Assembly: GCF_002101375.1 (NCBI RefSeq) | Contig: NZ_CP015207.1 | Coordinates: 2,806,001 to 2,870,000, forward strand | Direction of reading: 5' to 3' | Length of the DNA stretch: 64,000 nucleotides | DNA from: Sporosarcina ureae | GTDB taxonomy: Bacteria > Bacillota > Bacilli > Bacillales_A > Planococcaceae | Shown: piece after piece, positions 8,924 through 19,200 of the stretch | Layout of the letters: the number at the start of each line of letters is the position of its first letter | How positions within the stretch are numbered: the stretch's first letter is position 1 | The notes under the pieces: generated by a model | Told to the model about the DNA's origin: nothing | The model's input: the letters and a program-made list of their open reading frames with translations, nothing else | The model's database searches: none | Made by a program: the position numbers and the translations under genes

Positions 8924-10096
8924 ATGTCTAGCGAACTATTACTTAATTTAAAAGATGCATTACTTTACTTTTTTCTGAATCCAGTCTGGCTAATCGCTTT
9001 AGTGGCTGCCTATATGCTTGGCAGTAAACGCGTAAGTCGCGAGCGAACAGATTTCAATGTGGGCATCAACAAAGGTTCTACTGAAATGAAACACATTCTT
9101 TCAGTAGGTTGGTTGCACGGTCTCGTGTTATCGATTCTGATTGCCGGTGTTGGGTTGATCGTCGATTTTAACTGGATCATTCTTTTATCCATTGTCATGT
9201 TGCTCGTTATTGTATCATTCTCCTATAAACTAGCATCACCGATTTATTATGTTACTATCGCGTTTTTTGCGCTATGGGCATTGGATCGTTTTGCGGGAGA
9301 CTTTTCAATCGGCACATGGTTCGTTCAAGAAGACTTGGACTTCTTCGGTACATTAGCTATTACGGTACCGATTATTGCGGGATTATTGTTAATTTCGGAA
9401 GGCTTATTAGTTCGTCGTCACGCGGCGCGTCATACGTCTCCATCATTCGTTCCGACACAACGCGGCATGCGTGGTGCAATTTATCAGTCGAAATTACTTT
9501 GGCTCGTGCCAGTGGTATTTATAGTACCCGGACATATGGTAGCGGAAATTGCTCCATACTGGCCGCAATTCACACTAGGCTCAGAGCAATTTTCATTCAT
9601 TCCGGTACCTATAGTCATCGGCTTCTCGCAATGGGTTCGTTCTACGTTCCCGGACGTGCTACTTCCTAAAATGGGAAAAGCGATTGCTTGGCTCGGTGTG
9701 GCTGTCGCGGTAGTAGGTATTGGTGCAATTTGGATGCCTGTGCTTGGTTGGGCAGCATTGCTTGCAGGGGTCTTATGCCGTATCTTGTTGAGCGCTATGA
9801 TTTCACTATCAGAACGCAATAAGCAAGTATTGTTAGTGCCTCAATCAGAAGGTGTCTATGTAGTAGCGGTTCTTAACGATTCGCCAGCAGAGAAAATGGG
9901 CATAGTCCCAGGTGATTTGATCAAGTCGGTAAACGGCATTTCGATTCATAATGAAGATGAATTATATGATGCCATCCAAGTCAATGCTGCACACTGTCGT
10001 TTGCAAGTAATCGGCCGTGATCAAGAAGTACGTCTAAAGCAACAAGTGCTGTTCCGTCATGACCACTTCCGTCTAGGTATTGTGGTTGTGCGTTAA
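8924..10096 (+). CDS. minJ: Division topology protein MinJ: polytopic membrane protein with C-terminal PDZ domain
   Basis: 390 residues: about eight hydrophobic helices in the first 300 residues, then a PDZ domain (VYVVAVLNDSPAEKMGIVPG). In B. subtilis MinJ links DivIVA to MinD and steers FtsZ away from the poles. Assignment rests on architecture, length and its place directly after ctpB. Start ATG behind AAGGTGA. It is followed within 15 bases by the csbA-like gene and shares its terminator. Confidence 0.82.
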   Translation: MSSELLLNLKDALLYFFLNPVWLIALVAAYMLGSKRVSRERTDFNVGINKGSTEMKHILSVGWLHGLVLSILIAGVGLIVDFNWIILLSIVMLLVIVSFSYKLASPIYYVTIAFFALWALDRFAGDFSIGTWFVQEDLDFFGTLAITVPIIAGLLLISEGLLVRRHAARHTSPSFVPTQRGMRGAIYQSKLLWLVPVVFIVPGHMVAEIAPYWPQFTLGSEQFSFIPVPIVIGFSQWVRSTFPDVLLPKMGKAIAWLGVAVAVVGIGAIWMPVLGWAALLAGVLCRILLSAMISLSERNKQVLLVPQSEGVYVVAVLNDSPAEKMGIVPGDLIKSVNGISIHNEDELYDAIQVNAAHCRLQVIGRDQEVRLKQQVLFRHDHFRLGIVVVR

Positions 10097-10110
10097 AAGG
10101 GGAGAACAAT

Positions 10111-10362
10111 ATGCATGATTTCGAAACGAAGTTACTGTTTGCGATGTTGTTGCCAGGGATTTTAGTTGTATTTTTTACGCGCGTGACATTTCATCACGTC
10201 GTTGGATTAATATTGACATTGTCGCTCATCGCAGCGTCGGTCTATGCAGGATATACGCATAACTGGTTGTTGTATGTAGCGGATGCAGTGTCTTTGACAG
10301 TAGGTTTTTGGTTTGCGTCGCGCATGGTGAAGAATGCGCGACTGAATCAAGCCGAGGAGTGA
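10111..10362 (+). CDS. csbA: CsbA-like small membrane protein (DUF2198)
   Basis: 83 residues with three hydrophobic stretches and a charged C-terminus. The opening (FAMLLPGILVVFFTRVTFHH) and the location after minJ resemble B. subtilis CsbA, a sigma-B-dependent general stress membrane protein of unknown function. No sigma-B promoter is seen directly upstream, and here it is most likely cotranscribed with minJ (14-base gap, ribosome binding site AGGGGAG). The name is by similarity from memory and context. Confidence 0.65.
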   Translation: MHDFETKLLFAMLLPGILVVFFTRVTFHHVVGLILTLSLIAASVYAGYTHNWLLYVADAVSLTVGFWFASRMVKNARLNQAEE

Positions 10363-10408
10363 AAAAGCGGTTTTCAAAGAGCATATATGCTTTGAAAACC
10401 GCTTTTTT
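10362..10408 (+). terminator. Terminator of minJ-csbA
   Basis: Near-perfect 21-bp stem (AAAGCGGTTTTCAAAG / CTTTGAAAACCGCTTT) with a T tract. Confidence 0.92.
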
Positions 10409-10472
10409 ATTTCGAATACTAGCTAGTCGCTGTTTTAATTGTCTACGCTGTGGGGAATAGTGAGAGTAAGAG

Positions 10473-10775
10473 TCAAAATAGACTGTACACTGCGAGTGCT
10501 GCAATGGTACCAATCACGACAAACATCACGTCGAGGCCGAAGAAGGCTAGTGTAAACGCTGTGATCGCGCCTATTATGCCGAAGAGAATATCATCTTGGA
10601 TATGTAAAATAGCCGGGAAAATCAGTGCACCGAGCACTGCATATGGAATATTGCGCAACACACCGCTAACGATTGGCGGTAATTCCTTGCCGTCGAGAAT
10701 GGTCAACGGAATCATTCGAGGCACATATGTGGCGACGGCCATGCCAAGCAACATCCACCAATACGTAGATCCCAT
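10473..10775 (-). CDS. azlD: Branched-chain amino acid transport protein AzlD
   Basis: 100 residues with four hydrophobic helices, the size and pattern of AzlD, the small partner of AzlC in branched-chain amino acid (and azaleucine) export. Its ATG overlaps the azlC stop (ATGA) and an AAAGGAGGT ribosome binding site lies in the end of azlC. The opposite-strand open frame over the same bases is a shadow. No terminator is obvious after it apart from the palindrome at 10362-10408, which can work in both directions. Confidence 0.93.
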   Translation of the reverse strand: MGSTYWWMLLGMAVATYVPRMIPLTILDGKELPPIVSGVLRNIPYAVLGALIFPAILHIQDDILFGIIGAITAFTLAFFGLDVMFVVIGTIAALAVYSLF

Positions 10776-11509
10776 CAGTTTACCTCCTTTTGTTCAGTAA
10801 AGCGATCAACGTTCTTATTACTCTTTACATAAAGAATCTCAACAACTATTGCGGAAGCGAGCGTCGCGACCAAGATCGACCATCCGGTAGAGAGTAAATG
10901 TGTGTAATACAGTGTGCAATGAATGGCTGCTGCAATCACTGCGAGCAACACTACTTTGCGATTGCCTTTCATAGAAGGGACGAGCAAGCCAATGAACATC
11001 GCATACAGTGCAACTGACATCGCTTTTTGTAGAAATTGCGGTAAGTTCGCTCCAATGACGTGTCCTACTGCTGTAAAGATCACCCAACTACTATAGGCAA
11101 TCAAGGCAACGCCAAACGCAAAAGCGGTCGTGACTTGTCGATTCTTTTGGGTGGCAAGAACGGAAAATGTTTCATCAGTGATTCCAAATGCATAGACAGC
11201 TTTCTTCCATTTTGGTGCGGCTTCCACTTTTTCACTTAGAGCAGCCGTCATGAGAAAGTGCCTAATATTGACGATGAATGTATTCGTCACGATGAGCCAC
11301 GGCGCAACGCCGGACGCGAGTAAGCTGAGTGCCATATATTGTGCTGCTCCTGCATAGACAAATAAACTCATTGCGGTTGCTTCAATAATAGAGAGGCCGG
11401 TCGTTTTAGCGAGCAGTCCGAATGTCAGCGCAACGGGAAAATAGCCGATGGCAATGCTCGATCCTGCTTTCAGGCCATGAGAAAAGGTTGTATTCACTAG
11501 GCAGCCCAT
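10775..11509 (-). CDS. azlC: Branched-chain amino acid permease AzlC
   Basis: 244 residues and about eight membrane helices. The opening (GLKAGSSIAIGYFPVALTFG) and FVYAGAAQYMALSLL are characteristic of AzlC, which forms an exporter with AzlD. Translation start ATG 11509 has only a weak purine-rich ribosome binding site (AAAAGAAAG). Divergent from the TVP38-family gene; the 95-base gap must hold both promoters. No Lrp/AzlB-type regulator gene is next to it, unlike the B. subtilis azl operon. Confidence 0.93.
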   Translation of the reverse strand: MGCLVNTTFSHGLKAGSSIAIGYFPVALTFGLLAKTTGLSIIEATAMSLFVYAGAAQYMALSLLASGVAPWLIVTNTFIVNIRHFLMTAALSEKVEAAPKWKKAVYAFGITDETFSVLATQKNRQVTTAFAFGVALIAYSSWVIFTAVGHVIGANLPQFLQKAMSVALYAMFIGLLVPSMKGNRKVVLLAVIAAAIHCTLYYTHLLSTGWSILVATLASAIVVEILYVKSNKNVDRFTEQKEVN

Positions 11510-11604
11510 CTTTCTTTTACCAATCTAGGAGCTAGTATACTATAACTCAACAAATTCTACAGCGATATGACGAAAAATTATGAAAATCAGTGAGGGTGTT
11601 GGCG

Positions 11605-12237
11605 ATGAATGAATGGCTATCAATTGATAAAGTGGAGGATTTGGCAGACCAGTATGAGGCACTAGGATTTTTCATGGGATTAATCCCAACGTTTTTGGAA
11701 GCATTCTTACCATTTCTGCCACTCTTCGTATTTGTTATCGCCAATGCCATTGCATTTGGTTTTTGGTTAGGCTTTGTCCTTTCCTGGGCTGGAACGGTAG
11801 CGGGTTCGTATGTTGTGTTTTTGCTCGTCCGTAGATTTGGCGGTAATACGTTCTTCTCGTTCTTGACCCGCCCTAAAAAAGTGCAACAGCTCATTCAGTG
11901 GGTCGAGCGTAATGGCTTTGGTCCGTTGTTTATCTTGATTTGTTTTCCGTTTACGCCTTCTGCTTTGGTGAATCTTGTGGCGGGTTTGTCGAATATGAAC
12001 AAGAGGAATTATTTATTCGTGCTGATGCTTGGTAAGCTAGTGATGATTATGATGATTACGTTTATTGGGTATGATGTGCGGGCGCTTGTCACGCAGCCGA
12101 TCCGGACGTTGATTATGTTTGTGGTTATTTTCTTGCTGTGGTTGGTAGGGAAGTGGTTTGAGCGCAGGTTGACGCGGAAGGTAGAGGAAGACTTTAGGAG
12201 TTTTTCTAGTGTGCAGGGTGATCACAAAAAAGAATAA
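11605..12237 (+). CDS. TVP38/TMEM64 (DedA-like) family membrane protein
   Basis: About 210 residues with five or six membrane helices. The core (GFWLGFVLSWAGTVAGSYVVF...RRFGG, then FGPLFILICFPFTPSALVNLVAGLS) is the VTT/SNARE-associated domain: re-entrant segments with a conserved Gly and a FxPxxP-type loop. Relatives include B. subtilis YtxB; DedA-superfamily members are linked to lipid scrambling or flippase activity. ATG 11605 follows AGGGTG at proper distance; an earlier in-frame GTG at 11590 lacks a ribosome binding site. Confidence 0.85.
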   Translation: MNEWLSIDKVEDLADQYEALGFFMGLIPTFLEAFLPFLPLFVFVIANAIAFGFWLGFVLSWAGTVAGSYVVFLLVRRFGGNTFFSFLTRPKKVQQLIQWVERNGFGPLFILICFPFTPSALVNLVAGLSNMNKRNYLFVLMLGKLVMIMMITFIGYDVRALVTQPIRTLIMFVVIFLLWLVGKWFERRLTRKVEEDFRSFSSVQGDHKKE

Positions 12238-12337
12238 AGGTTAACGGTTCCTGTCTTTCTTTTCTTTCGGTACAATGGAAGAAAGAGCGATAGGATTTTT
12301 TCTTTCTGAAATAGTGAAGAGTGATGGGGAGGACACC

Positions 12338-12466
12338 GTTGATCAGCGTTCCAGGCGGACGCTTTCCTGCGGGCATGGCTTGAGCCTCCTCGTCCGCTTC
12401 GCTCCCTGCGGGGTCTCAAGGCTCATGCTATTCCCGCGGGAGTCGCCGCCTTCCACGCTGATCAAC
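12338..12466. repeat. Dispersed palindromic repeat, copy B
   Basis: Outer arms GTTGATCAGCG (12338-12348) and CGCTGATCAAC (12456-12466), a perfect 11-bp inverted pair. Inside are GGCGGACGCTTTCC and GGAGTCGCCGCC, the reverse orientation of copy A. The central GGCTTGAG and GTCTCAAG also pair. Confidence 0.88.
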
Positions 12467-12756
12467 TAGTTTGTGGGACTGATCATTGTGTCGTGGATAA
12501 AAGTTTCTCGCAATAGGTTAACGTTCGTGCAAAGATATTTTGTTTTGTACCTGCGCTATAACGTTTTTAACGAAGGTGCTTACCACGAGCGCCGAAGTGG
12601 GGACAATGAAATCTCTACTAACGCGGTCAGCAAAACAACAAAATCCTGACCAACCGCAAATAGAAAAAACACTTGCAGAACCACAACTCAAAGCCGCTTA
12701 CTAACTTACTAAACGAACTTATATAAATCTAACTTCCAATGAAAGGGGAGAGAGTT
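12467..12756. other. Intergenic stretch before addB
   Basis: About 290 bases between repeat copy B and addB. No convincing gene, RNA or hairpin terminator is seen. AAAGGGGAGAG at 12742-12752 is the addB ribosome binding site. Confidence 0.5.
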
Positions 12757-15700
12757 ATGTCACTGCGCTTTATTACAGGTCGCTCCGGAACAGGAAAGAC
12801 CACTTTTATTGAACGCGAGATTGCGCAAGAATTGAAAGAACGGCCGATGGGGGCGCCTATTGTCGTCATTGTCCCCGATCAATTATCGTACTCGATGGAA
12901 TATAGCCTGTCCGTCAAATCTGGATTGACCGGCATGATCCGTGCCCAAGTATTGACATTCAAACGACTTGCATGGCGGGTGCTGCAAGAAGTTGGGGGCA
13001 TCACGCGCGAAGAAGTAGACAGCTTCGGGTATCGCATGCTCGTACGCAGTGTGCTAGAGGATAATAAAGACTCGTTCAAGCTATTTAAACAAGCGGCTTC
13101 GAAGCACGGATTCGCTGAGCAAATTAGTGACGTCATGAAGGAATTCAGTAAGTATTGTATCGATCAGCAAGCATTTTCCGAATTGACGATCTCACTTTCC
13201 GATAAGCAAGCGCCTCGAATTTTGCAAGATAAAGCACATGATTTGCAATTATTGCTTGAGAAAATAGAAGAACGTCTTGGAACGACGTATATGGACAGTG
13301 AAGGGCAACTAAATGCGCTAGCTGATCAGATAGCGCATTCGGAGTGGCTACAGGACGCGTCGATCTATATAGACGGCTTTGGCGATTTCACGACACAGGA
13401 ATATTCGATTATTACGCAATTAATGAAATATACGAAACGCGTTACAGTCGTGTTGCCGATGGAAGAAAAAGTGCATAACAGCGAGCATGAATTATTCCAT
13501 ACTGCACAGCAACAGTACGAAACGCTTCAGCAACTGGCATATAGTGAGTCTGTTGATCGTGAAGAACGCATTCATTTGACGGAGTTGCAACGTTTTTCAA
13601 ATCAAGAATTGGCGCATTTGGAACAGCAGTTTGATCACTATCCGCCTGAAACGTTTGAATCGGAAGGTGCGATCCAGATAATCGAGGCGTCAAATCGCCG
13701 TGCGGAAGTGCATGCAGTGGCACGTTCGATTCGCAAGCTGATGCGTGAAGGCAAGCGGTACCGCGGCATGACGGTATTAAATCGTCAACCGGATGTCTAT
13801 AACGAATTGATCCAGAACATCTTCACGCAATATGATATTCCAGTGTTCATTAGCCAGAAGAAACCGATGCTGCATCATCCGTTGATTGAATTTGCACGGT
13901 CATTGCTTGAAGCGGTGCGTACAGATTGGTCGTATGAAGCAGTGTTCAGGGCAGTGAAGACGGATTTGTTTTTCCCTGTCAATGAAAGCAAACAAGTATG
14001 GAGAGAGCGGGCAGACCGCTTGGAGAATTTCGTACTGGCTAAAGGAATCCATGGCAAATCCCGCTGGCAAGATGAAGAGCGTTGGAAGGTGAGTCGCTAT
14101 AGAGGTCTAGAAAAAGTCCGTACCGTACAGACAGATGAAGAACTTGCGACACAAGCGGAGTTTGCGGAGACTCGCGATATGATTCGCGAGCCGATTGAAC
14201 AATTACAACAGAAGTTACAGTCAGCTCGTACCGGTCAAGACGTGGCGGAAGCGTTGTTTTACACAATAGAATCTCTTCGCATCTACGATAAAATAATAGA
14301 GTTGCAGCAAACGGAACATACTATAAATCGTTTGCAAGCAGCGGCGGAACATGAACAAGCGTGGACGAGTTGGATTAATGTGTTGGATCAGTTTGTGCTA
14401 ATGTTTGGCGAGAAAGAACTGCCGATTGCAGAAGCTATTAAAATCTTGGATGAAGGATTCGATACGTTGGAATTTAAATTGATTCCGCCTTCGCTCGATC
14501 AAGTAACTGTGACGACTATGGAGTTATTCAATTCAATGGATGTCGAAGCGGTGTTTGTACTCGGTGCGAATGAAGGGGTATTGCCTTTGCGCAATGATCA
14601 TGAAGGATTACTTTCAGACAGTGACCGAGAGTTATTTAGTGAGATCGGCATGACGCTCGCACCTACGACGAAGCTTCAGCTCATGCGCGAATCATATATG
14701 GCGTACCGGGCGTTTACCGGAGCAAGTGCGCGTTTGACTGTCAGCTATCCCATTGCGGATGAAGAAGGGAAAGCGTTAATTCCCTCTCTTTACATTCCTA
14801 GATTACAGCAGATAGTACCGAATATACCTACGGAGATTGCTGTCATGGAACCTACGGAATTGTCTGTAGTAGAAGATCAGCTTGCCTATATCGAACATCC
14901 TGAAGTGGCGTTGTCTTATGCGATTCGTATAATGCGACAAGCTTCAACACAGGAAGAAATCGCACCTGAATGGCAAGCGGTACTAGCCTATTATAAAGAA
15001 GATCCACTTTGGTCTTCAGTTATAGAGTCCATCGTACAACCCGCGTTGAAGCGACAGAAGACCGAGTTGCTCGACTCGGAATTGACGACGGGTTTATACG
15101 GTTCGTCCTTTACGACGAGTGTATCCAGGATAGAATCATACTACAGTTGTCCGTTCCAACATTTCACAACATATGGTCTGAATTTACAAGAGCGTTTTGA
15201 ATTCCAGCTTGAAGCGCCAGATATCGGGGATTTATTCCATGCGGCATTGAAATGGGTATCTGACGAAGTCATGCGTCAAGGCTTGTCCTGGGCTGCGTTG
15301 ACGAATGAACAGTGCTGGCAGTTAGGTCGTGAAGCGATCGATGCACTGGCGCCAAAGTTCTTCCATAGAATTTTATTGTCAAGTCAACGCTATGCATATA
15401 TTCAACGAAAATTGATGCACATCATTCAACGGACGATCCGTGCATTACAGTCGCAAGCACGCAATTCCAGCTTCACGCCGATTGCGATCGAAGCAGGTTT
15501 CGGTCCAGATGAAGATATCGCACCACTTGAAATCCATTTGAAAAATGGCCAACAGATGCATATTAGAGGGCGAATTGACCGAATCGATACGATGAAAAAA
15601 GACGATCAGACCTATTTGCGAGTAGTCGATTACAAATCGTCAGCCCGTGCGCTTGATTTGACCGAAGTGTATTATGGCTTATCGCTGCAAATGCTGACGT

Positions 15701-16248
15701 ATCTCGATGTGGCACTTGAGCATGCGGAAGATTGGCTCGGTGTCTACGCGAATCCCGCGGGTGTACTGTATATGTATGTTCACAATCCGATGTTGCGTCT
15801 GACAAAAGAGTTAAACGAAGATGCTGTGGAAAAAGAGTTATTGAAATCCTATAAAATGCAAGGCTATATAGTAGAAGATGCGGACGTTGCTTTGGCGATG
15901 GATGACCAGATCGAAAGTGAATCGTTAATTATTCCAGCACGATTAAAGAAAGACGGTTCGTTTTATTCGAATTCAAAAGTCGTACCACCTGAAGATATCA
16001 ATATATTGCGTTCATTTGTCCGTAAAAAACATCAGCAAGCGGGAGACGGCATGCTATCAGGTGATACACGTGTCTATCCGTACCGCTTGAAAGAACATAT
16101 GCCATGCACGTTTTGTTCGTATCAGTCGATTTGTCAATTTGATAGTACGGATCCGACACAGCCTACACGGAACTATTCCGCCTATAAACCAGAAGAATCA
16201 TTAGAAAAGATGAGGAAGGAGATCGATCCAGATGCGAATTCCAAATAA
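12757..16248 (+). CDS. addB: ATP-dependent helicase/nuclease subunit B (AddB)
   Basis: About 1163 residues. AddAB processes double-strand DNA ends for RecA loading and recognises Chi. The N-terminus holds a Walker A (GRSGTGKT); the C-terminal third holds the RecB-type nuclease (VVDYKSSARA). Four Cys for an iron-sulfur cluster are visible: one in SYYSCPFQH and three in CTFCSYQSIC. Start ATG 12757 follows AAAGGGGAGAG; the upstream ATG 12739 lies within that ribosome binding region. addA begins 17 bases before the end of this gene, and the downstream DUF418 gene continues the unit. Confidence 0.96.
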   Translation: MSLRFITGRSGTGKTTFIEREIAQELKERPMGAPIVVIVPDQLSYSMEYSLSVKSGLTGMIRAQVLTFKRLAWRVLQEVGGITREEVDSFGYRMLVRSVLEDNKDSFKLFKQAASKHGFAEQISDVMKEFSKYCIDQQAFSELTISLSDKQAPRILQDKAHDLQLLLEKIEERLGTTYMDSEGQLNALADQIAHSEWLQDASIYIDGFGDFTTQEYSIITQLMKYTKRVTVVLPMEEKVHNSEHELFHTAQQQYETLQQLAYSESVDREERIHLTELQRFSNQELAHLEQQFDHYPPETFESEGAIQIIEASNRRAEVHAVARSIRKLMREGKRYRGMTVLNRQPDVYNELIQNIFTQYDIPVFISQKKPMLHHPLIEFARSLLEAVRTDWSYEAVFRAVKTDLFFPVNESKQVWRERADRLENFVLAKGIHGKSRWQDEERWKVSRYRGLEKVRTVQTDEELATQAEFAETRDMIREPIEQLQQKLQSARTGQDVAEALFYTIESLRIYDKIIELQQTEHTINRLQAAAEHEQAWTSWINVLDQFVLMFGEKELPIAEAIKILDEGFDTLEFKLIPPSLDQVTVTTMELFNSMDVEAVFVLGANEGVLPLRNDHEGLLSDSDRELFSEIGMTLAPTTKLQLMRESYMAYRAFTGASARLTVSYPIADEEGKALIPSLYIPRLQQIVPNIPTEIAVMEPTELSVVEDQLAYIEHPEVALSYAIRIMRQASTQEEIAPEWQAVLAYYKEDPLWSSVIESIVQPALKRQKTELLDSELTTGLYGSSFTTSVSRIESYYSCPFQHFTTYGLNLQERFEFQLEAPDIGDLFHAALKWVSDEVMRQGLSWAALTNEQCWQLGREAIDALAPKFFHRILLSSQRYAYIQRKLMHIIQRTIRALQSQARNSSFTPIAIEAGFGPDEDIAPLEIHLKNGQQMHIRGRIDRIDTMKKDDQTYLRVVDYKSSARALDLTEVYYGLSLQMLTYLDVALEHAEDWLGVYANPAGVLYMYVHNPMLRLTKELNEDAVEKELLKSYKMQGYIVEDADVALAMDDQIESESLIIPARLKKDGSFYSNSKVVPPEDINILRSFVRKKHQQAGDGMLSGDTRVYPYRLKEHMPCTFCSYQSICQFDSTDPTQPTRNYSAYKPEESLEKMRKEIDPDANSK

Positions 16249-19200
16249 ACCGCCACATGAGACATTCACGGACGATCAATGGAAAGCAATCCACGCGTCC
16301 GGTAAAGATATTCTCGTTTCTGCTGCAGCAGGTTCAGGGAAAACGAAAGTCCTCATCACGCGGATGATTGAAAAAGTATTGAACACGGAACACCCGATAG
16401 ACGTCGATCAGCTACTCGTTGTGACGTTCACAAATGCGGCGGCTGCCGAAATGCGTCATCGTATGGCGAGTGCACTTGAAGAAGCCATCGTCCAAGATCC
16501 TTCTTCGGTCCATTTGCGCAGACAGTTGAACTTGCTGAATAAAGCACAGATTTCATCGTTGCACTCATTTTGTCTGCAAGTAGTTCGGCAGTATTCATAT
16601 GTGCTGGATATCGATCCTGGATTCCGTATTGCCGATGCGACAGAGGCAGCGATTTTACGTGATGATACGATCGCACTAGTGTTGGAAGATGCCTACAGTC
16701 AGCCCGATCCAGAAGCGATTTATCGTCTGAGTGATAGTTTCACCGCAGACCGTAATGATCAGGCGATCGAGACGTTGATTGATAAACTCTATGATTATTC
16801 CCGTGTACATCCCAATCCATCGCAATGGCTAGAACTCATTCCGCAGCAATATGAAATTGGGGATCATGCGACGATTGACGACTTGTCATTTATCGATTCG
16901 CTGAAAATATCGATCCAGCATACGCTTGAAGAAGCTAAAACGGTCACGCGTGATTTACAGCGAGTAGCGGAAATGCATGATGGACCGTTGCCATTGCTTG
17001 AAACCGCTAAAGCAGATGAAGCATGGATTGACGGTGCGCTTGAGTATATGCTTCACGGCAAGTGGGAAGATGCCTATGCGTATTTCCAGACGTTGAAATG
17101 GGTGAAAGCAGGTACGATCCGTAAAGATACATGTGATGAAGACTTGGCCGCGCGTGCTAAGGCGATGCGTGATCAAGTAAAGAAAATCATCAATGCATTG
17201 AAAGATACGTACTTTACTCGAACACCTGCAAGATTGCTAGAAGAAATCCGTTTGATGGCTCCCCTTATGCATACACTCGTTGGATTGGTAGAGGATTTTT
17301 CGACGCGTTATCAAGCATCGAAAGAAGAACGCGGCTTAGTGGATTTCTCGGATCTTGAGCATTATGCATTACAGATCTTATCCGAAGAAGTAGACGGAGA
17401 ACGAGTGCCTTCTGATATTGCAATCGATTACCAAAATCGATTTGCAGAAGTATTGGTGGATGAGTATCAGGATACGAATTTCTTGCAGGAAGCTATATTG
17501 CAGTTAGTGAAGCGTGGCGGAGAAGCAGATGGCAATTTATTTATGGTAGGGGACGTCAAACAATCCATTTACCGATTTCGTTTGGCAGAACCGGGTTTGT
17601 TTTTAGGGAAGTATGATCGTTTTACGTCTGATGTAGAGGATCAAGGATTGAAAATCGACTTGAATGCCAACTTCCGAAGCCGTAAAGAAGTGCTCGATGC
17701 CACGAACTATATTTTCAGACAGATCATGGGGACGCGAGTTGGAGAAATTGAATATGATGAGGCGGCCGCGTTGAAGTACGGTGCACATTATCCCGATAAG
17801 GATGTATCGGCAGGCTTGACGATTTTGTATGAGAATGAAGAAGATGAAATGTCTGAAGAACAAGAAGCCCAGCAAGAGCTGAAGAAATCCCAAGTAGAAG
17901 CACGGTATATTGCACAGAAGATTAAAGCGTGGAAAGATGAGCAAGCACAAGTCGCGGATGCATTTAGCGGTAAGCAACGTCCGCTTGAATATAGTGATAT
18001 TGTTATTCTCATGCGTTCGATGACCTGGTCGAGTGAAATTGCGGATGAACTAAAAGCCGCTGGAATTCCTGTCTATGTGTCTTTATCTTCGGGCTATTTT
18101 GATGCCATTGAAGTGATGATTATGCTCAATACATTGCGCGTGATCGATAATCCATACCAAGACATTCCGCTTGTTTCGGTGTTGCGTGCTCCGTTCGTTG
18201 GCGTGACTGAAAACGAATTAGCGCAAATTCGTCTCGTCAATCGAAATGCGACGTTTTATGAAGCGCTACAATTGTTCATGCAGACCGGTGGGGCGGGAGT
18301 GAATGCTGCTACACAGCAAAAACTGCAACGCTTTTTCCTATTACTTGAAGACTGGCGGAATATGGCTAGGCACGGTTCGTTATCGGAATTGATCTGGCAA
18401 GTTTATCAAGATACGCATTATTACGAAATGGTCGGAATTTTGCCGAATGGTAAACAGCGCCAAGCCAATCTACGTGCGTTACATGATCGGGCGATGGCCT
18501 ATGAAAAGACGTCGTTCCGTGGGTTGTTCCGTTTCCTTCGGTTTATCGACCGCATGCGTAAACGCGGAGATGATCTCGGAGAAGCGCGGTTCATGAGCGA
18601 AAAGGAAAACGTCGTGCGGATCATGACCATTCATTCATCAAAAGGTCTGGAATTCCCGTATGTATTTTTAGCGGGAATGGGTCGTCCGTTTAATAAAATG
18701 GATTTCCATAATCCGTATTTATTTGATCAGCATTTTGGACTCGCTGTCAAAGCGATCGACCCGGATAAACGTATTATGTTCACGTCACTACCGTTTCTGG
18801 CGATCAAAGAGAAAAAGGAGCTAGAGATGCGAGCGGAGGAAATGCGCGTGCTCTACGTAGCCATGACGCGTGCTAAAGAGCATTTGGAATTGATTGCCTC
18901 AGTTAAAGACATCGAAAAGACAATGAACAAATGGCAAGAAGCACAATTATTGAATGAAGAGGATCCTTTGCCGGAATACATACGTTCACGGGCAACCGGT
19001 TACCTCGACTGGATAGGACCAGCCGTTGCGCGTCATATGGATTTCGGTAAGTTCGGTAAGACGACAGGCGGGGAACTGGTGGATGATTCGTCATCATGGG
19101 AAGTAAATGCCTTGCCGTTTTCTGCTTTTCATCGGACGAATGAAGTCGAGATTGAGGATTGGATACCTGTCGATCAGGAAACGGCAACGGTGGATCCAGT

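Noticed and set aside
9274-9669. 131-codon frame within minJ
   Set aside because: Shadow frame inside a well-supported membrane protein gene, without a ribosome binding site.
10450-10800. 116-codon plus-strand frame opposite azlD
   Set aside because: Mirror frame of azlD, which has the correct topology, coupling and ribosome binding site.
12222-12469. Open frames on both strands in palindrome copy B
   Set aside because: Same reason as for copy A; they end in or cross the conserved palindrome blocks.
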